Positions 27,697 through 38,868 of a stretch of DNA of 64,000 bases are shown piece after piece. This DNA comes from Actinomycetota bacterium. GTDB taxonomy: Bacteria; Actinomycetota; Acidimicrobiia; Acidimicrobiales; Microtrichaceae. The stretch lies in assembly GCA_016703525.1 (NCBI GenBank), contig JADJBW010000010.1, positions 1 to 64,000 of the forward strand, given 5' to 3'. Position numbers and translations under genes: made by a program. The first letter of the stretch is position 1; each line of letters begins with the position of its first letter. Under the pieces are notes generated by a model. That model was not told the DNA's origin, did not search any database, and was given only the letters and a program-made list of their open reading frames with translations.

Positions 27697-28428
27697 ATGA
27701 GCCCGACGAGTTGCCTGTCCGTCATCATGCCCGCGTTCAACGAGGAGGCGACGATCGCCGCGTGCGTCGAGCGTGTGCTCGCCTCGCCGTGGACCGCCGA
27801 GATCATCGTGGTGGACGACGGCTCGGTCGATTCGACCCGCGAGATCGCAACGGCGTTGTCCGAGAGCGATCCGCGGGTTCGCCTGCTCGTGCAGCCCGTC
27901 AACCGCGGCAAGGGTGCCGCGCTCGCACGCGGATTCGCCGAGGCGACCGCCGAGTACGTGATCGTCCAGGACGCCGACCTCGAGTACGAGCCCGAGGAGT
28001 TCGGCGAGCTGCTGGCGCCGCTGCTCGACGGCCGCGCCGACGTGGTCTATGGCTCGCGTTTTCTGGCCGGTCGGCCGCACCGGGTCCTCTACTTCTGGCA
28101 TTCGGTTGGCAATCGGCTGCTCACCTTGTTGTCGAACATGTTCACCAACCTGAACCTCACCGACATGGAGACGTGTTACAAGGCGTTCCGCCGCGAGGTC
28201 ATCCAGTCGATCACGATCGAGGAGGACCGGTTCGGTTTCGAGCCCGAGATCACGGGCAAGCTGGCCGCCGGCAATTGGTCGATCTACGAGGTCGGCATCT
28301 CGTACTCGGGACGAACCTACGCCGAGGGCAAGAAGATTGGCTGGCGCGACGGGGTGCGCGCCCTGATCTGCATTCTGCGTTACTCGCCGCTCGGGCAACG
28401 CGTGCGCGGATCGCTCCCGACGCGCTGA
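27697..28428 (+). CDS. GT2 glycosyltransferase (polyprenyl-phosphate glycosyltransferase-like)
   Basis: ATG 27697 follows a strong AAAGGAG (27685-27691); 243 residues. GT-A fold: LSVIMPAFNEEATI, IIVVDDGSVDST, NRGKGAALARGF, VIVQDADLEYEPEE (metal-binding DAD), VVYGSRFLAG and MFTNLNLTDMETCYKAFRRE. This last region is characteristic of DPM/GtrB-type enzymes that load sugars onto polyprenyl phosphate. No membrane segments follow the catalytic domain. One base separates its stop from the second AftD-like gene, so it very likely supplies the lipid-linked sugar to that enzyme. It is divergent from the acyltransferase/GT-C fusion, with the promoters in the 130-bp gap 27567-27696. Confidence 0.88.
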   Translation: MSPTSCLSVIMPAFNEEATIAACVERVLASPWTAEIIVVDDGSVDSTREIATALSESDPRVRLLVQPVNRGKGAALARGFAEATAEYVIVQDADLEYEPEEFGELLAPLLDGRADVVYGSRFLAGRPHRVLYFWHSVGNRLLTLLSNMFTNLNLTDMETCYKAFRREVIQSITIEEDRFGFEPEITGKLAAGNWSIYEVGISYSGRTYAEGKKIGWRDGVRALICILRYSPLGQRVRGSLPTR

Positions 28429-28429
28429 C

Positions 28430-31400
28430 ATGGCTCAACTGATCGCGAGGCTCCGGCGGCGGGTCGCCGTCGGGAATGCGGCGCTCGCGGCGTGCTGTTA
28501 TGTCCCGCTGCTGCTGACGCATCGCGGCATGGTGGGTGCCGATACCAAGCAGTATCTCTACCTCGATCCCGGCCGGTTGCTCAGCCGCGCGCCGTGGCTC
28601 TGGGACAACGGCGTCGGCTTCGGCACCGTCACCCACCAGAACATCGGTTACCTGTTCCCGATGGGCCCGTACTACTGGCTGATGGACGCGATCGGCCTGC
28701 CCGATTGGGTCGCCCAGCGCATCTGGTTCGGCTCGATCATGTTCCTCGCCGGGCTCGGCGTGCGCTCCCTGCTGCGGGTGTTGCGGTGGCAGGGCCCGGG
28801 CGTCACGGTGGCGTCGTTCGCCTACGCACTCAGCCCCTACGTACTGCACTACGTCTACAAGCACTCGGTCATCCTGTTGCCGTTCACGGCGCTGCCATGG
28901 CTGATCGGGCTCACGGCGCAGTCGCTGCGGCATCGGGGCTGGCGCTACCCGGCGGCGTTCGCGCTGGTCGCACTCGCCGCCGGCGGCGTCAACGCCACCT
29001 CGCTGCTGTTGGTGCTGCTCGGTCCGGGCGTGTGGGTGCTGCACGCGACGCTCGTCGACAAGGAGCACACGGTCCGTTCGGTGATCGGTCCCCTGGCGCG
29101 CATCGGTCTGCTCACAGCGGCGACCTCGACCTGGTGGATCACCGGCCTGATGCTGCAGGGCAAGTACGGCATCGACATCCTGCGCTATACCGAGTCGTAT
29201 CGCACCATTTCCGACGCGGCGTCCTCGCCCGAGATCTGGCGCGGATTCGGCTACTGGTTCGTCTACGGCCTGGATGCGTTCGGTCCGTGGTTCAAGGCAG
29301 CCAACACCTACACCACGAACGTGGCGGTGCTGGCGCTCAGCTTCGTCGTGCCGGGGCTCGCCATCGTCGCAGCGCTGTGGACGCGGTTCCGGTACCGCAT
29401 CTTCTTCGTCGCGATGGCGGGGACCGGGCTGGTGGTGTCGGTCGGCGGCCACACGATCGCGCGGCACTCCCGATATGGCGCATTGTTCCTCGAATTCGTG
29501 ACGACACGGTCGGGCATGGCCATGCGCTCGACGCCTCGTGCCCTGCCCCTGCTGGCGCTGTCGCTCGCCGTGTTCCTCGGCGCGGGGGTCGCTGCGCTTT
29601 CCCGCCGGGCTCCCGAGCGCCGCAAGGTGATCGCGCTCGCGGCGGTCACATTGATCATCCTCAACCTGCACCCGCTGTGGACGGGTCGGATGGTCGACGA
29701 GTTCCTCGAACGGCCCGAGGACATCCCGGCGTCGTGGACCGAGGCGGCCGCACGGCTCGACGCGGGCGACCCGTCGACCCGAGCGCTGGAGGAGCCGGGT
29801 TCGGAGTTCGCCAACTACCGGTGGGGCGCCACGGTTGACCCGATCACGCCGGGCATCACCGAACGCGACTACGTCGCACGCGAGCGCGTGCCGCTCGGTT
29901 CCGAGGCATCCGCCGACCTGCTGGGGGCCGTGGACACTCCGCTCCAGGACGGGTCGTTCGAGCCGGCATCCCTCGCTCCGATGCTGCGCCTGATGGGTGT
30001 GGGCGACCTCGTGTTGCGGTCCGACCTGGAGTACGAGCGCTATTTGACCCCCCGCCCCCGGGTGCTGGCCGACGCGATCGCTCGCACGCCGGGCCTCGCT
30101 CCGGCCGAAGGCTTCGGTACGGCGTACCCGAACGTGGCCGATCCCCAGGTTCCGCTGATCGACGAGATCGAGCTGGCGACCCCGGCCTCGGTCCGCGACC
30201 CCGCGCCGGTGTCGGTCCACAAGGTGAAAGACCCGCTGGCGATGGTGCGCTCCGTGTCCGCGGCCCGGCCGCAGATCGTGGCGGGGAGCGGAGAGGGGCT
30301 CGTGAGCGCAGCGGGCGCCGGCGTGCTCGATCCGACACGCCTCGTGGTGTACTCGGGTTCGGTCACGAACCGACCCGCCGAGCTGCAGCGGCTCCTCGAT
30401 GCCGACGCCGACCTCGTCGTGACCGACAGCAATCGGCGCGCCGCTCGCCGGTTGGGTCCGATGCGCGACACCGAGGGGTACACGGAGCTGGCCGATCAAG
30501 CGCGATCGGCGGATGCGACCGACTCGCGCCTCGACCTGTTCGGTCGACCGATCGAACGCAGCGACGCCGACGGCGTGCAAACGGTCTCGGTCCAACGTGG
30601 CGTGTATGCGGCGACGGCGTCGGGCTACGGCAACTCCACGACGTTCACCCCCGGCGACCGAGCCGCCTATGCGATCGACGGCGACCCCTCGACCGCGTGG
30701 CGCGTCGGCTTCTCCGAACCGGCGGATGGCGAGTGGATCGAGCTGCGCCGCCAAGACGGCGCGGGCGCCGCGTCATCGCTTCGGCTGGTGCAACCCCTCG
30801 ATCGCGTCAACCGATGGATCACCAAGGTGCGCCTCACCTTCGACGGAGGCGAGAGCCGGGTCGTCACCCTCGGCGAGTCGTCGCGCACCGAGGCCGGCCA
30901 GGTCATCTCGCTCGGCGAGCGCCGCTTCACCAGGCTGCGCATCACGGTGCTCGCCACGAACTTCGGGGTGCTGCAGAGCTATCGCGGCGTGAGCGGTGTG
31001 GGCTTCGCCGAGGTCGACCTCGGAGCCGACCCGACGCTCGAGGTCATCCGCCCACCGGTCGATCTGGTGCGCGCGCGGGTTCCGAGCTCGCAGAGCACCG
31101 GCTGGCCTACGTGTTCCAGCGCCGGACGGCCTCGCTCGCGACGGGCGCTCCCGACGAAGAGGCGGCGCTGCGTCGGCTTGTGGAACTCCCGGCGGAACGA
31201 TCCTTCGAGCTCGGCGGTTGGGCGCGGCTGCACCCCGACACGCCCGATGTGGTCACCGACGCGCTCGTCGGCGTCGCCGGGGCCGCGTTCTCATCGAGTG
31301 CCCGCCTGCAGTCGACCCCTGCGAGTCGCGCGTCACGGGCGTTCGACGGCGATGCGACAACCCTGTTCCAGGGCCGCATCGGCGACGAGTCACCGGTGTG

Positions 31401-32754
31401 GATCGAGGCGAACCTGAGTGCGCCGGCATCGGTCACGGCGCAGTCCCTCACCGTTGTCGCCGATGCTCGCCACTCGGTCCCTACGGCGATGCACTCCGAG
31501 GTCCACGGCGTCGCCGGGCCATCGATCCGGCTGCCGAAGGTCACCCGAGGCGGGCGCGACCACCAAGCCGTGGTGCGGTTCGCTCCGCAGACCCTGACGG
31601 GCTCGCGTATTCGCCTGGTGGTCGATCGGGTCGACGACGCCACCACCGCTCAGCTCTACGGTGACGACCGCTTCCGCCTGCCGATCGGCATCGCCGAGGT
31701 GGGCGGCCTCGAGCGCCTCGCGACGATCCCGCCGCCTGCGACGCCGATCGCTGCGGCCTGCCGCACCGACCTGCTCAGCGCCGATGGCGTGCCGATCGCC
31801 GTCCAGGTCCACGGAACGGTCGACGATCTCGAACAGCGACGGCCCCTTCGCTTGACGGGCTGTGACGGCGCATCGACCTCGCTGGCCTCGGGAACGACCC
31901 TCGTGCAGACCGAACCTGGTGCCGTGGTCGGCGTCAGCATCGAGACGCTGTCGCTCGTGAGCCCGGCGATCTCGGCCGGCCCGACCACCGGCACCACCTC
32001 CGCGGCCCCCGCATCGCCACGGCTCCGCGTGACGAGCCCGAACCGGCTGACCTACGAGATCCGGCCGACCCGCTCGCTGCGCAGCGGCTTCTGGCTCGTG
32101 GTGGGCCAGTCGTACAACGCCGGCTGGCACCTGCGCGTGGGCGGCCGCGATCTCGGTCCGTCGACCCTCGTCTCGGGGTATGCGAACGGTTGGTGGATCG
32201 ATCCGGAGAAGGTGGGAAAGTCGCCGACCATCACCGTTTCGTGGGAACCGCAGCGTCTGATCTGGTGGGGCCTGGCGTCCTCGGCGCTCGGTTTGCTCAT
32301 CTGTCTCGCGCTCGCCTTCCGCCCGGCCAAGCCCAACCCTGCCGGGACCCTGCAACGCACCCGCCCCGCAGCGGTGGGCCTGTGGGATGCCTTCGGTCGG
32401 CCCGCCGGTTGGTGGGCGACGGCCGCGGTGTCGCTGGTCGCCGCGTTCGGTTCGTTCATGGTGGTGAGCCGCTGGTGGTCGATCCTGCTCGCGGCCGGGC
32501 TCGCCGGGGCGGCGATGCGGACCCGCGTCGGGTGGCGGGCGCTGCGTGTGGGATGCGTCGCGATGTTCGCCGCCATGGCGGCCTATGTGGTCGCGAAGCA
32601 GTGGAAGGGCGGCTTCGATCTCGACTTCGGGTGGCCTCGGCGGTTCGAACCCATCCATGATCTCGGAATGCTGACGGTCGTGCTGCTCGGCATCGAGTGC
32701 CTGGTCGAGGCCGTTCGGGCAGGCTGGCGGCGCGACGCAGAGATCGAGGAGTGA
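28430..32754 (+). CDS. second AftD-like GT-C arabinofuranosyltransferase family protein (one frame break)
   Basis: Paralogue of the protein at 17987-21814, starting at ATG 28430 directly after the GT2 gene. It shares ADTKQYLYLDPGRLL and GTVTHQNIGYLFPMGP in the first extracytoplasmic loop, the PxVL membrane pattern, and FANYRWGATVDPI. It is longer, about 1441 residues, and carries two discoidin-like carbohydrate-binding segments (AAYAIDGDPSTAWRVGF and ASRAFDGDATTLFQGRI), where the first paralogue shows one. The frame breaks in the GCGCGCGCGGG run at 31068-31079; one added base joins PPVDLV to SELAEHRLAYVFQ. The C-terminus has WEPQRLIWWG and four to five membrane segments. Predicted role: extracytoplasmic glycosylation of an envelope polymer. 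Confidence 0.85.
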
Positions 32755-32755
32755 C

Positions 32756-34219
32756 GTGGAGGGACCACTCGAACCACCCGAGCACGCCGAGGGCTTCTGG
32801 GACGACGCCGACGCCGAACTGTTCGACCGCCACCGCGCCTCGGGCGATCGGAGGTCGTTTCGCCGCTGGCTGTCGGTCATCGTGCTCGCGGCGCTGGCGC
32901 TGCGGGTCGGCTACTGCTTCGTGATCGCGGGCGACGAGCCGGCCGGAGATGCCCTCTGGTACGCCGCGGTCGGTCAGCAGATCGCGGCGGGCCACGGGTT
33001 CAGCGACCCGTTCGTGGGCGCGCAGACCGTGCCCGTGGCGTCGCACCCGCCCGCGGCGGCGGTCGTGTTGGCGATTGCGCCGATGTCCATCGACCGCGAC
33101 ACCACTTTCCGCGGGCACCAGACGGCGCTGTTCGGGCAGCGGCTCACGTTCGCCCTGGTCGGCGCGCTCACCGTGGCGGTGATCGGGCTCGCGGCGCGCC
33201 GTGTCGGTGGCGATCGCATGGGGCTGATCGCGGCGGCCATCGCGGCGGTTACCCCGGAACTCTGGATCAACGACGGCATCCTGATGGCCGAGTCGCTGGC
33301 GGCGCTGAGCGTGGCGGTCGTAGTGCTGGCCGCGTACCGGTGCGCGGACCTTCCGGTGATCCCCCGCTGGATCGCCCTCGGCATCGCGTGCGGCGCGGCA
33401 ACGCTCGTGCGTTCCGAGGCGTTGCTGCTAGGCCCGCTGCTGATCGTGCCGATGGCGGTGGTCATCTACCGGCGACGGCTGCTCACCGCGGTCGCCGCGG
33501 TCGCGATCGCCGCGGTCGCGATGGCGGGCGTGGGGGCACTCTGGGTCGTGCCGAACCTCGTCAGGTACCCGGAGCCGGTGCTGTATTCGACCAACGACGG
33601 GCTGACACTGCTCGGTGCGAACTGCCCTGAGACCACAACGGGCGGCGGCGCCGGGACGTGGTCGCTGTCGTGCCTGCGCCTCGCGGACGCGGACGGCAAC
33701 GGACGCGACGACTGGGCCGACTACCAGGACCCGCCGCCGTTCGGTTCGGTTCCGCCCGAGGCATCGGCGCTGTCGATCGAGTACCGCAGGGTCGCGCTGC
33801 GCTATATCCGCACGCACCTGCACGACTACCCGACGGTGGCCGCCATTCGGCTCGGAAGGCTTTGGGGCGTGTATCGGCCCGACCAGATGGTCGACTACAA
33901 CCAGGGTGAAGGCCGCCGTCCGATCCTGTCGTGGCTCGCGTGGGGCGCACACCTGGTAACGACCGTCACCGCCGCGTTCGGCATCGTGCGGCTGTATCGG
34001 CGCAAGCGGCCCGTGGTGCCGCTCGTCGCGCAGGCGGTTGCAGCAAGCCTGACCGGGGCACTCATCTACGGCCTCGCTCGGTTCCGGATCGGTTGGGATG
34101 TCGCTGCCGTGATCGCGGCCGCCGCGGCGTTGGAGTGGCTCTGGTCGCGGCGCGACGAGGGTGCGGGGCGCGACGAGAGTTCGCGGCGCGACTCGCCGGC
34201 GGGCGAGGTGCCCGCGTGA
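32756..34219 (+). CDS. GT-C (ArnT/PMT-like) glycosyltransferase family protein
   Basis: Polytopic membrane protein of 487 residues from GTG 32756, one base after the AftD-like stop. A soluble N-terminal stretch of about 35 residues precedes the first membrane segment (SVIVLAALALRVGYCFV). The first outer loop reads AGDEPAGDALWYAAVGQQIA followed by GHGFSDPF, the usual acidic GT-C loop with the family-wide HGF motif. About ten membrane segments follow, with an extracytoplasmic insertion (GANCPETTTGGG..GTWSLSC) that could form a disulfide. Acceptor and sugar are unknown. Its stop overlaps the next gene as GTGA, so the two products are probably made together. Confidence 0.78.
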   Translation: MEGPLEPPEHAEGFWDDADAELFDRHRASGDRRSFRRWLSVIVLAALALRVGYCFVIAGDEPAGDALWYAAVGQQIAAGHGFSDPFVGAQTVPVASHPPAAAVVLAIAPMSIDRDTTFRGHQTALFGQRLTFALVGALTVAVIGLAARRVGGDRMGLIAAAIAAVTPELWINDGILMAESLAALSVAVVVLAAYRCADLPVIPRWIALGIACGAATLVRSEALLLGPLLIVPMAVVIYRRRLLTAVAAVAIAAVAMAGVGALWVVPNLVRYPEPVLYSTNDGLTLLGANCPETTTGGGAGTWSLSCLRLADADGNGRDDWADYQDPPPFGSVPPEASALSIEYRRVALRYIRTHLHDYPTVAAIRLGRLWGVYRPDQMVDYNQGEGRRPILSWLAWGAHLVTTVTAAFGIVRLYRRKRPVVPLVAQAVAASLTGALIYGLARFRIGWDVAAVIAAAAALEWLWSRRDEGAGRDESSRRDSPAGEVPA

Positions 34220-35931
34220 ACGCCGTGCTTGCACGCGCACGCCGTGCCGCACCCGTGGCATTCGCGGCGGCGGTGCTCGTCGGCGCGACGGTCGACTCGT
34301 TTCGCACCTGGTACCCCCACGGCGACCTTGCGGTGTTCGGCTTCCGCCTCGACGACCTTGCGTCGCACCCGCCGCTGGTCGGCGCGTACAGCCGCTACGG
34401 CTGGTCGCACCCCGGTCCGCTGCTCTACTACGCCCTGTGGGCGCCGTACCAGGCGGTCGGAGGTGGCGCCCGCGGCCTGCTGGTAGCAACGTTGTGCTGG
34501 CACGCACTCGGGGCAGCCGCCTGTCTCTGGTTCGCCGGCCGGCGCGGTGGCCTGCCGCTGCAGGCGACCACGGCGATCGTGGTCGTGTTGACCGCCGTCG
34601 TCGCCGGCGGCGACGCGTTGCTCCAGCCGTGGAACCCGTTTCTCAACTTCACGATCGTGCCGCTGTTCGTGCTGGCCTCGTGGTCGATGGTCGAGGGCGA
34701 TCGATGGGGACCGGTCGCCGCGGTGGTGAGTGGGACGGCGCTGGTGCAGAACCACCTCGGCCTCGCGGTGCCGGTGTTCGCGGTCGCTGCCGTCGCGGTG
34801 GCGACGACGGTGGCGCGCAGGCGGCGCCTCGATGTGGGCTGGCGATTGTGGGCCGCCGCCTTCGGGGCCGGCGTGGTCGCGTGGGCGCCGCCGCTCCTGC
34901 AGATCCAACGGACCGACCCCGACAACCTCAATCGGGTGATGGACTTCTTCAGCGATCGTGGCGACGGCGCCGGGCTCCGGGTCGCGATCCGTCTCGGTGC
35001 ACAGACCCTCGGGCTGCAGGCCGCATGGCTCGGCGTCACCCCCGCGACCGCCTGGCTCGAGGGCGGGCTCGAACCCCGATCAGGCCTCGCAGCATGGCCG
35101 GTCCTCGGCCTCGTTCCCCTCGCCGCATTGGTGGTGTCGATTCGTTCCCGGCGCTGGGATCGCATGCGGCTGCTCCTTCTGGGCGCCACCCTGGTCGCCT
35201 CGGGCACGCTGGCGACGGCATCGATCACCGACGCGGTGTTCCCGTACCTGCTCAATTGGCTCGACGTTGCGTCGGCCGCGTTCGTGCTCACCGGGGCGTG
35301 GGTGCTGGCGGCCGACCTCGCACCACGGCTCGCCCCGTCCCGGCTGCTCGCGCACCGAGACCTGGTCGCAGCGGGCGTGGTGGGCGTCGCGTCGATGACG
35401 CTCACCGCACTGTTGATCGTCGCTCCCGATCCCTACGAGGACCGCGGGCCCGTGTTCGCCGAACTCACTCGTGGCGCGTTGGCGACACTCGGACCGACAC
35501 CCGGGACCGTCGTGTTCGCCGCCAGCCCGCCCGGGCAGGATTTCGCGGTCACCGGCGTCATGTACCAGCTCGAACGGCGCGGCTGGACCACCTACGCCGA
35601 CCCGTTCTACGCCAACATGCTCGGCACCTGGCGTGTTCGCACGCCGACTGCGTCCGACGTTCGGGTGCTGATGGTCGCCGAGAGTGGGTCGATCGACAAG
35701 CTCGCGCGTGATCCGAAGTGGCGGCGCATCGCCTACTACCAGCCGTTCACGGCCGAGGAGCTTCGCCGACTCACCGAGCTCGACACCAAGATCGCCGCCG
35801 AACACGACGACCCTTCGAAGAAGTACGAGGTGCTGGGTGCGCTCGACGAGCTGCTGAAGATCAGTCGCGGTCGCACCCGCGTTGCGCTCTACGAGCGGCT
35901 CGACCCGACGGCCACCGCACCGTCGCTGTAG
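34216..35931 (+). CDS. polytopic membrane protein, probable GT-C glycosyltransferase
   Basis: The 571-residue product starts at GTG 34216, overlapping the upstream stop. The first outer loop has FRLDDLASHPPLVGAYSRYG followed by WSHPGPLLYYALWAPY, the arrangement of GT-C enzymes whose catalytic acid precedes a GP-containing amphipathic segment. Around ten membrane segments run to residue about 400. A soluble extracytoplasmic C-terminal domain of about 150 residues ends in YERLDPTATAPSL. I cannot assign a sugar or acceptor. It is the last gene of the 27697-35931 transcript and converges on the O-acyltransferase gene 29 bp away. Confidence 0.68.
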   Translation: MNAVLARARRAAPVAFAAAVLVGATVDSFRTWYPHGDLAVFGFRLDDLASHPPLVGAYSRYGWSHPGPLLYYALWAPYQAVGGGARGLLVATLCWHALGAAACLWFAGRRGGLPLQATTAIVVVLTAVVAGGDALLQPWNPFLNFTIVPLFVLASWSMVEGDRWGPVAAVVSGTALVQNHLGLAVPVFAVAAVAVATTVARRRRLDVGWRLWAAAFGAGVVAWAPPLLQIQRTDPDNLNRVMDFFSDRGDGAGLRVAIRLGAQTLGLQAAWLGVTPATAWLEGGLEPRSGLAAWPVLGLVPLAALVVSIRSRRWDRMRLLLLGATLVASGTLATASITDAVFPYLLNWLDVASAAFVLTGAWVLAADLAPRLAPSRLLAHRDLVAAGVVGVASMTLTALLIVAPDPYEDRGPVFAELTRGALATLGPTPGTVVFAASPPGQDFAVTGVMYQLERRGWTTYADPFYANMLGTWRVRTPTASDVRVLMVAESGSIDKLARDPKWRRIAYYQPFTAEELRRLTELDTKIAAEHDDPSKKYEVLGALDELLKISRGRTRVALYERLDPTATAPSL

Positions 35932-35960
35932 TCGGAGCGCTGCCGACCAACGCGTTCGCT

Positions 35961-37992
35961 CTAGGGGGTGGCGCGCTCGCTCCCGGCCGTCGAAGTTGAC
36001 GGGGCTGCGGCCGCGCCGCCGGCGGCCGCACCGGTGGCTCCCTCGGTCGTATGCCACGATCCGACGCCGGTATCGAGGATCCACTCGAGCACAGCCGGCG
36101 CGACCGCCTCGTCGAAGTGCTGGCCGTCGGGCCGAGCCTCGATGCCCCCGATCTGGCGTCTGCACTTCCTCTTCGGGCACAGCCACGCGGCGAGGTCCAC
36201 GAGATGGGCCTTGGGCTCGGCCTTCACGGCCTGGCGCAGCACGTCGTTCAGGCAATCGGTGCCGTCGTCTGGATACCCCTCCGGCCCGATGACGCCGCGG
36301 TAGTAGGGCGCGGTCATGACGACCACCTCGACGCCCAGCGCCGCCGCCGTGTGCAGGCCGACGTCGAGCTGCGCACGCAGGTAGCGGTCGTAGCGCCGGT
36401 CACATGCCTTGGCGAAGGTGCCGGGCGCCACTTCCACGTTCACCGCGACCGAGCGGCCGAACGCGAACAACACGACGTTGGGGTGGAAGCGCTCGGCGGC
36501 CTCGGCCCACACCGTGGGGTACTTCGTGCAGTCCGTGCGGGAGTCTGCGGTGGTTCCGTCCATGTTGAGCGTTCGTTCACGATGGGTGGAGAGTGGGCGC
36601 GACGAGCGCTGCGTTCTTCGCAGCGAAGCCCTCGGTCGACGCGAGCCGCAGCGCCGCCTCGCCGAGGTTGTGCCCCACCGAGTCGCCCACGACCATGAGC
36701 CGCAGCGGAGTACCGGCCGGAAGGAGCGAGGTCGTCGTGGCGCCGGCGGACGACGGCTCGATATCGGCGAGGCGCACCGTCGTGCCGGCCGGACGATCCG
36801 CATGCGGGATCGTGCCGAGCACGACGATCGCCGTGACCATGCCCACAGCCACCTGTGGCGCGAACAGCGCGGCGGTGCCCCTGATGGCGCCGCGGCGAAT
36901 CGGCTGTTCGACGACGACGAGCGACACGAGCGCGAGTGCGAGCGAGAGCGCGACTCGCACCGCGTCGAGCACCGGCCGGCTCCACCCGGTCCGTTGCTGA
37001 TCGAGCACCACGATCACGGGCCAGTGCCACAGGTACAGGCCGTAGCTGATCGTTCCGAACCAGCGCAACGGTCTCCAGGCGAGCACCGTCTGGAGCCACG
37101 AGGAGCGTCGGCTCGCAGCGACCGCCACAAGCGAGACGGTCGCGACGCCGCAGGCAGCGATTCCGCCGCGCCACAACAGCGGATCGGTGCCTTCGAGGCG
37201 CCACCATGCAAGGCCGAGCCCGGCGACGACCACACCGATGGCGATCTGAACCGGCTGCCCGAACGGGGCCGACGACCGGTCGCCACGCGATGTGGCGGAC
37301 TGGTGCATCACGCAGGCCACCGCACCGCCGAGCAGAATCGCGCCGATGCGGGTGTCGGTCCCGTAGTACAGACGCAGCGAGCCTTCAGAGGCGTCGAACC
37401 AGTGGATCGCGACGCCCATGGAAAGCGCGGCGCCGAGGGTGCACAGCACGCCCAGCAGCCGGGCCGGGCGACGCGACACCGATGCCACCGCCAGCGCTAC
37501 CAACGGCCACACCACGTAGAACTGCTCCTCGATCGCCAGCGACCAGAAGTGGCGCAGCGGCGAGGCCCGAGTGAACTTGTCCCAGTAGTTCTCGCCGCTG
37601 GCGAGCTGCACCCAGTTGGACGCGTACAACAGCGCCGCCAGGCCATCCCGGCGGAGCTTCGCCAACTCCGACGACGCTGCGACGGTCGCCCCGTAGAGGC
37701 CGACCGCCGCGACCAGCACCAGCATCGCCGGGAGCAACCGCCGGGCGCGCCGCGCCCAGAACGCACGCAGCGATACCGACCCCGAGCGGCCGATCTCGGC
37801 GAGCAGCAGCGAGGTGATGAGAAACCCCGACAGCACGAAGAACAGGTCGACCCCGAGGTAGCCGCCCGGCAGGTATCCGAGATGATGCGCGACCACCCCG
37901 ACGACCGCCACGCCGCGGAGCCCGTCGAGCGCGGGTCGATGGCCGAACGACGCGCCGTTCAGCGGGGCGGCGCTCGGGCGGGCGCCGTTCAC
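35961..37992 (-). CDS. OatA-like membrane O-acyltransferase with SGNH domain (one frame break)
   Basis: Transfers acyl groups across the membrane to a surface glycan. It starts at GTG 37992, which overlaps the methyltransferase stop. Residues about 15-360 are an acyltransferase-3 domain: ALDGLRGVAVVGVVAHH, GVDLFFVLSGFLITSLLL, FWARRARRLLPAML, FWSLAIEEQFYVVWPL and GTISYGLYLWHWPV. The extracytoplasmic SGNH part begins with LMVVGDSVGHNLG (catalytic Ser) and ends with DGQHFDEAV (the Asp/His block). Between them the frame breaks near 36580: VAPTLHPS stops, and the next frame continues RERTLNMDGTTADS. Joined length is about 677 residues, normal for OatA-like proteins. It ends in an Ala/Pro/Thr-rich tail. 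Confidence 0.85.
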
Positions 37993-38789
37993 GCCGCGGC
38001 CAGACCCCCGTGACGCGGCCGCTCTGCCACGGCGATGAGCACGAGCGTCGAGTCGTCGATCCGGTCGGTGATGAAAAACTCGGCATCGGTGATGCCCGAG
38101 TTGCCACCGCCCTGCTCGCCCGACAGGAAGCGGTACGCCACGCGGCGACCGGCCGCATGGAGCGCCACGAACCAGCTGCGGGGCAGGCGGTGGCGCAACC
38201 CCCAGCGGTCGACCTTGAGCAGCTTCGCCGCCATCTCGCGCCGCTTCTCGAAGTCGGCCTTCACCGTCGGTGTCGCGTCGAGTCCCAGAATCGTGACCGA
38301 TTCGAAGTGATCGCCCAGCATCTCGGCAAGGTCATCGGGTCCGAACAGGTACACGTGGTACGGGTTCTCGAAGTCGGCGGGAGCGTTGGGCGTGAGGAAG
38401 AAGGCGGTGCCGTCCTCGTGCAGCACGCGGGATACCTCGCGCACGTGATGCCACGGCTCGACGAAATGCTCGATGAGGTGCGACGAGCACACGTAGTCGA
38501 ACGAATCGTCGGCGATCGGCAGCTTCGAGCCATCGCCGCACACCGTGGCGAGCGCGGCGTCGCGGTGCGACCGCCATGCCTGAGCGGCGGTGGCCGGGTC
38601 GTAGTCCAGGCCGACGACCACACGGTCGGCCGAGGCCATCTCGGCGCTGCCGTCGCCCAGGCCGCACCCGAGGTCGAGGAGACGGCCGGAGCCGAGTCGT
38701 TCGATCACCTCGCGATAGCCCGCGGCATGCAGCGCGAGGAGAGAGTCGGGGGTTTGGCCCTCGATGGGGCGTTCGCCGGTCAGCTTCAC
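37989..38789 (-). CDS. class I SAM-dependent methyltransferase
   Basis: The 266-residue product starts at GTG 38789 (VKLTGERPIEGQTP); the longer open frame lacks family features. Rossmann motif I is LLDLGCGLGDGSAEMA, motif II VVGLDYDPATA, then GDGSKLPIADDSFDYVCSSH, IEHFVEPWHHVREVSRVL and GTAFFLTPNAP, a standard Methyltransf_11 layout. The C-terminal 80 residues (KRREMAAKLLKVDRWGLR..) are often seen in glycan-associated methyltransferases. Substrate not evident; a sugar or sugar-lipid is plausible given its position just upstream of the coupled O-acyltransferase and divergent from a GT4 gene. Confidence 0.85.
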   Translation of the reverse strand: MKLTGERPIEGQTPDSLLALHAAGYREVIERLGSGRLLDLGCGLGDGSAEMASADRVVVGLDYDPATAAQAWRSHRDAALATVCGDGSKLPIADDSFDYVCSSHLIEHFVEPWHHVREVSRVLHEDGTAFFLTPNAPADFENPYHVYLFGPDDLAEMLGDHFESVTILGLDATPTVKADFEKRREMAAKLLKVDRWGLRHRLPRSWFVALHAAGRRVAYRFLSGEQGGGNSGITDAEFFITDRIDDSTLVLIAVAERPRHGGLAAA

Positions 38790-38868
38790 CGTGTCGGTCC
38801 GTTCTCGTTGGGGGCTCGGGCGCGCCGTAGCATACCGGCCGACGTTCCCACCGGACCGGGAGGCCCAT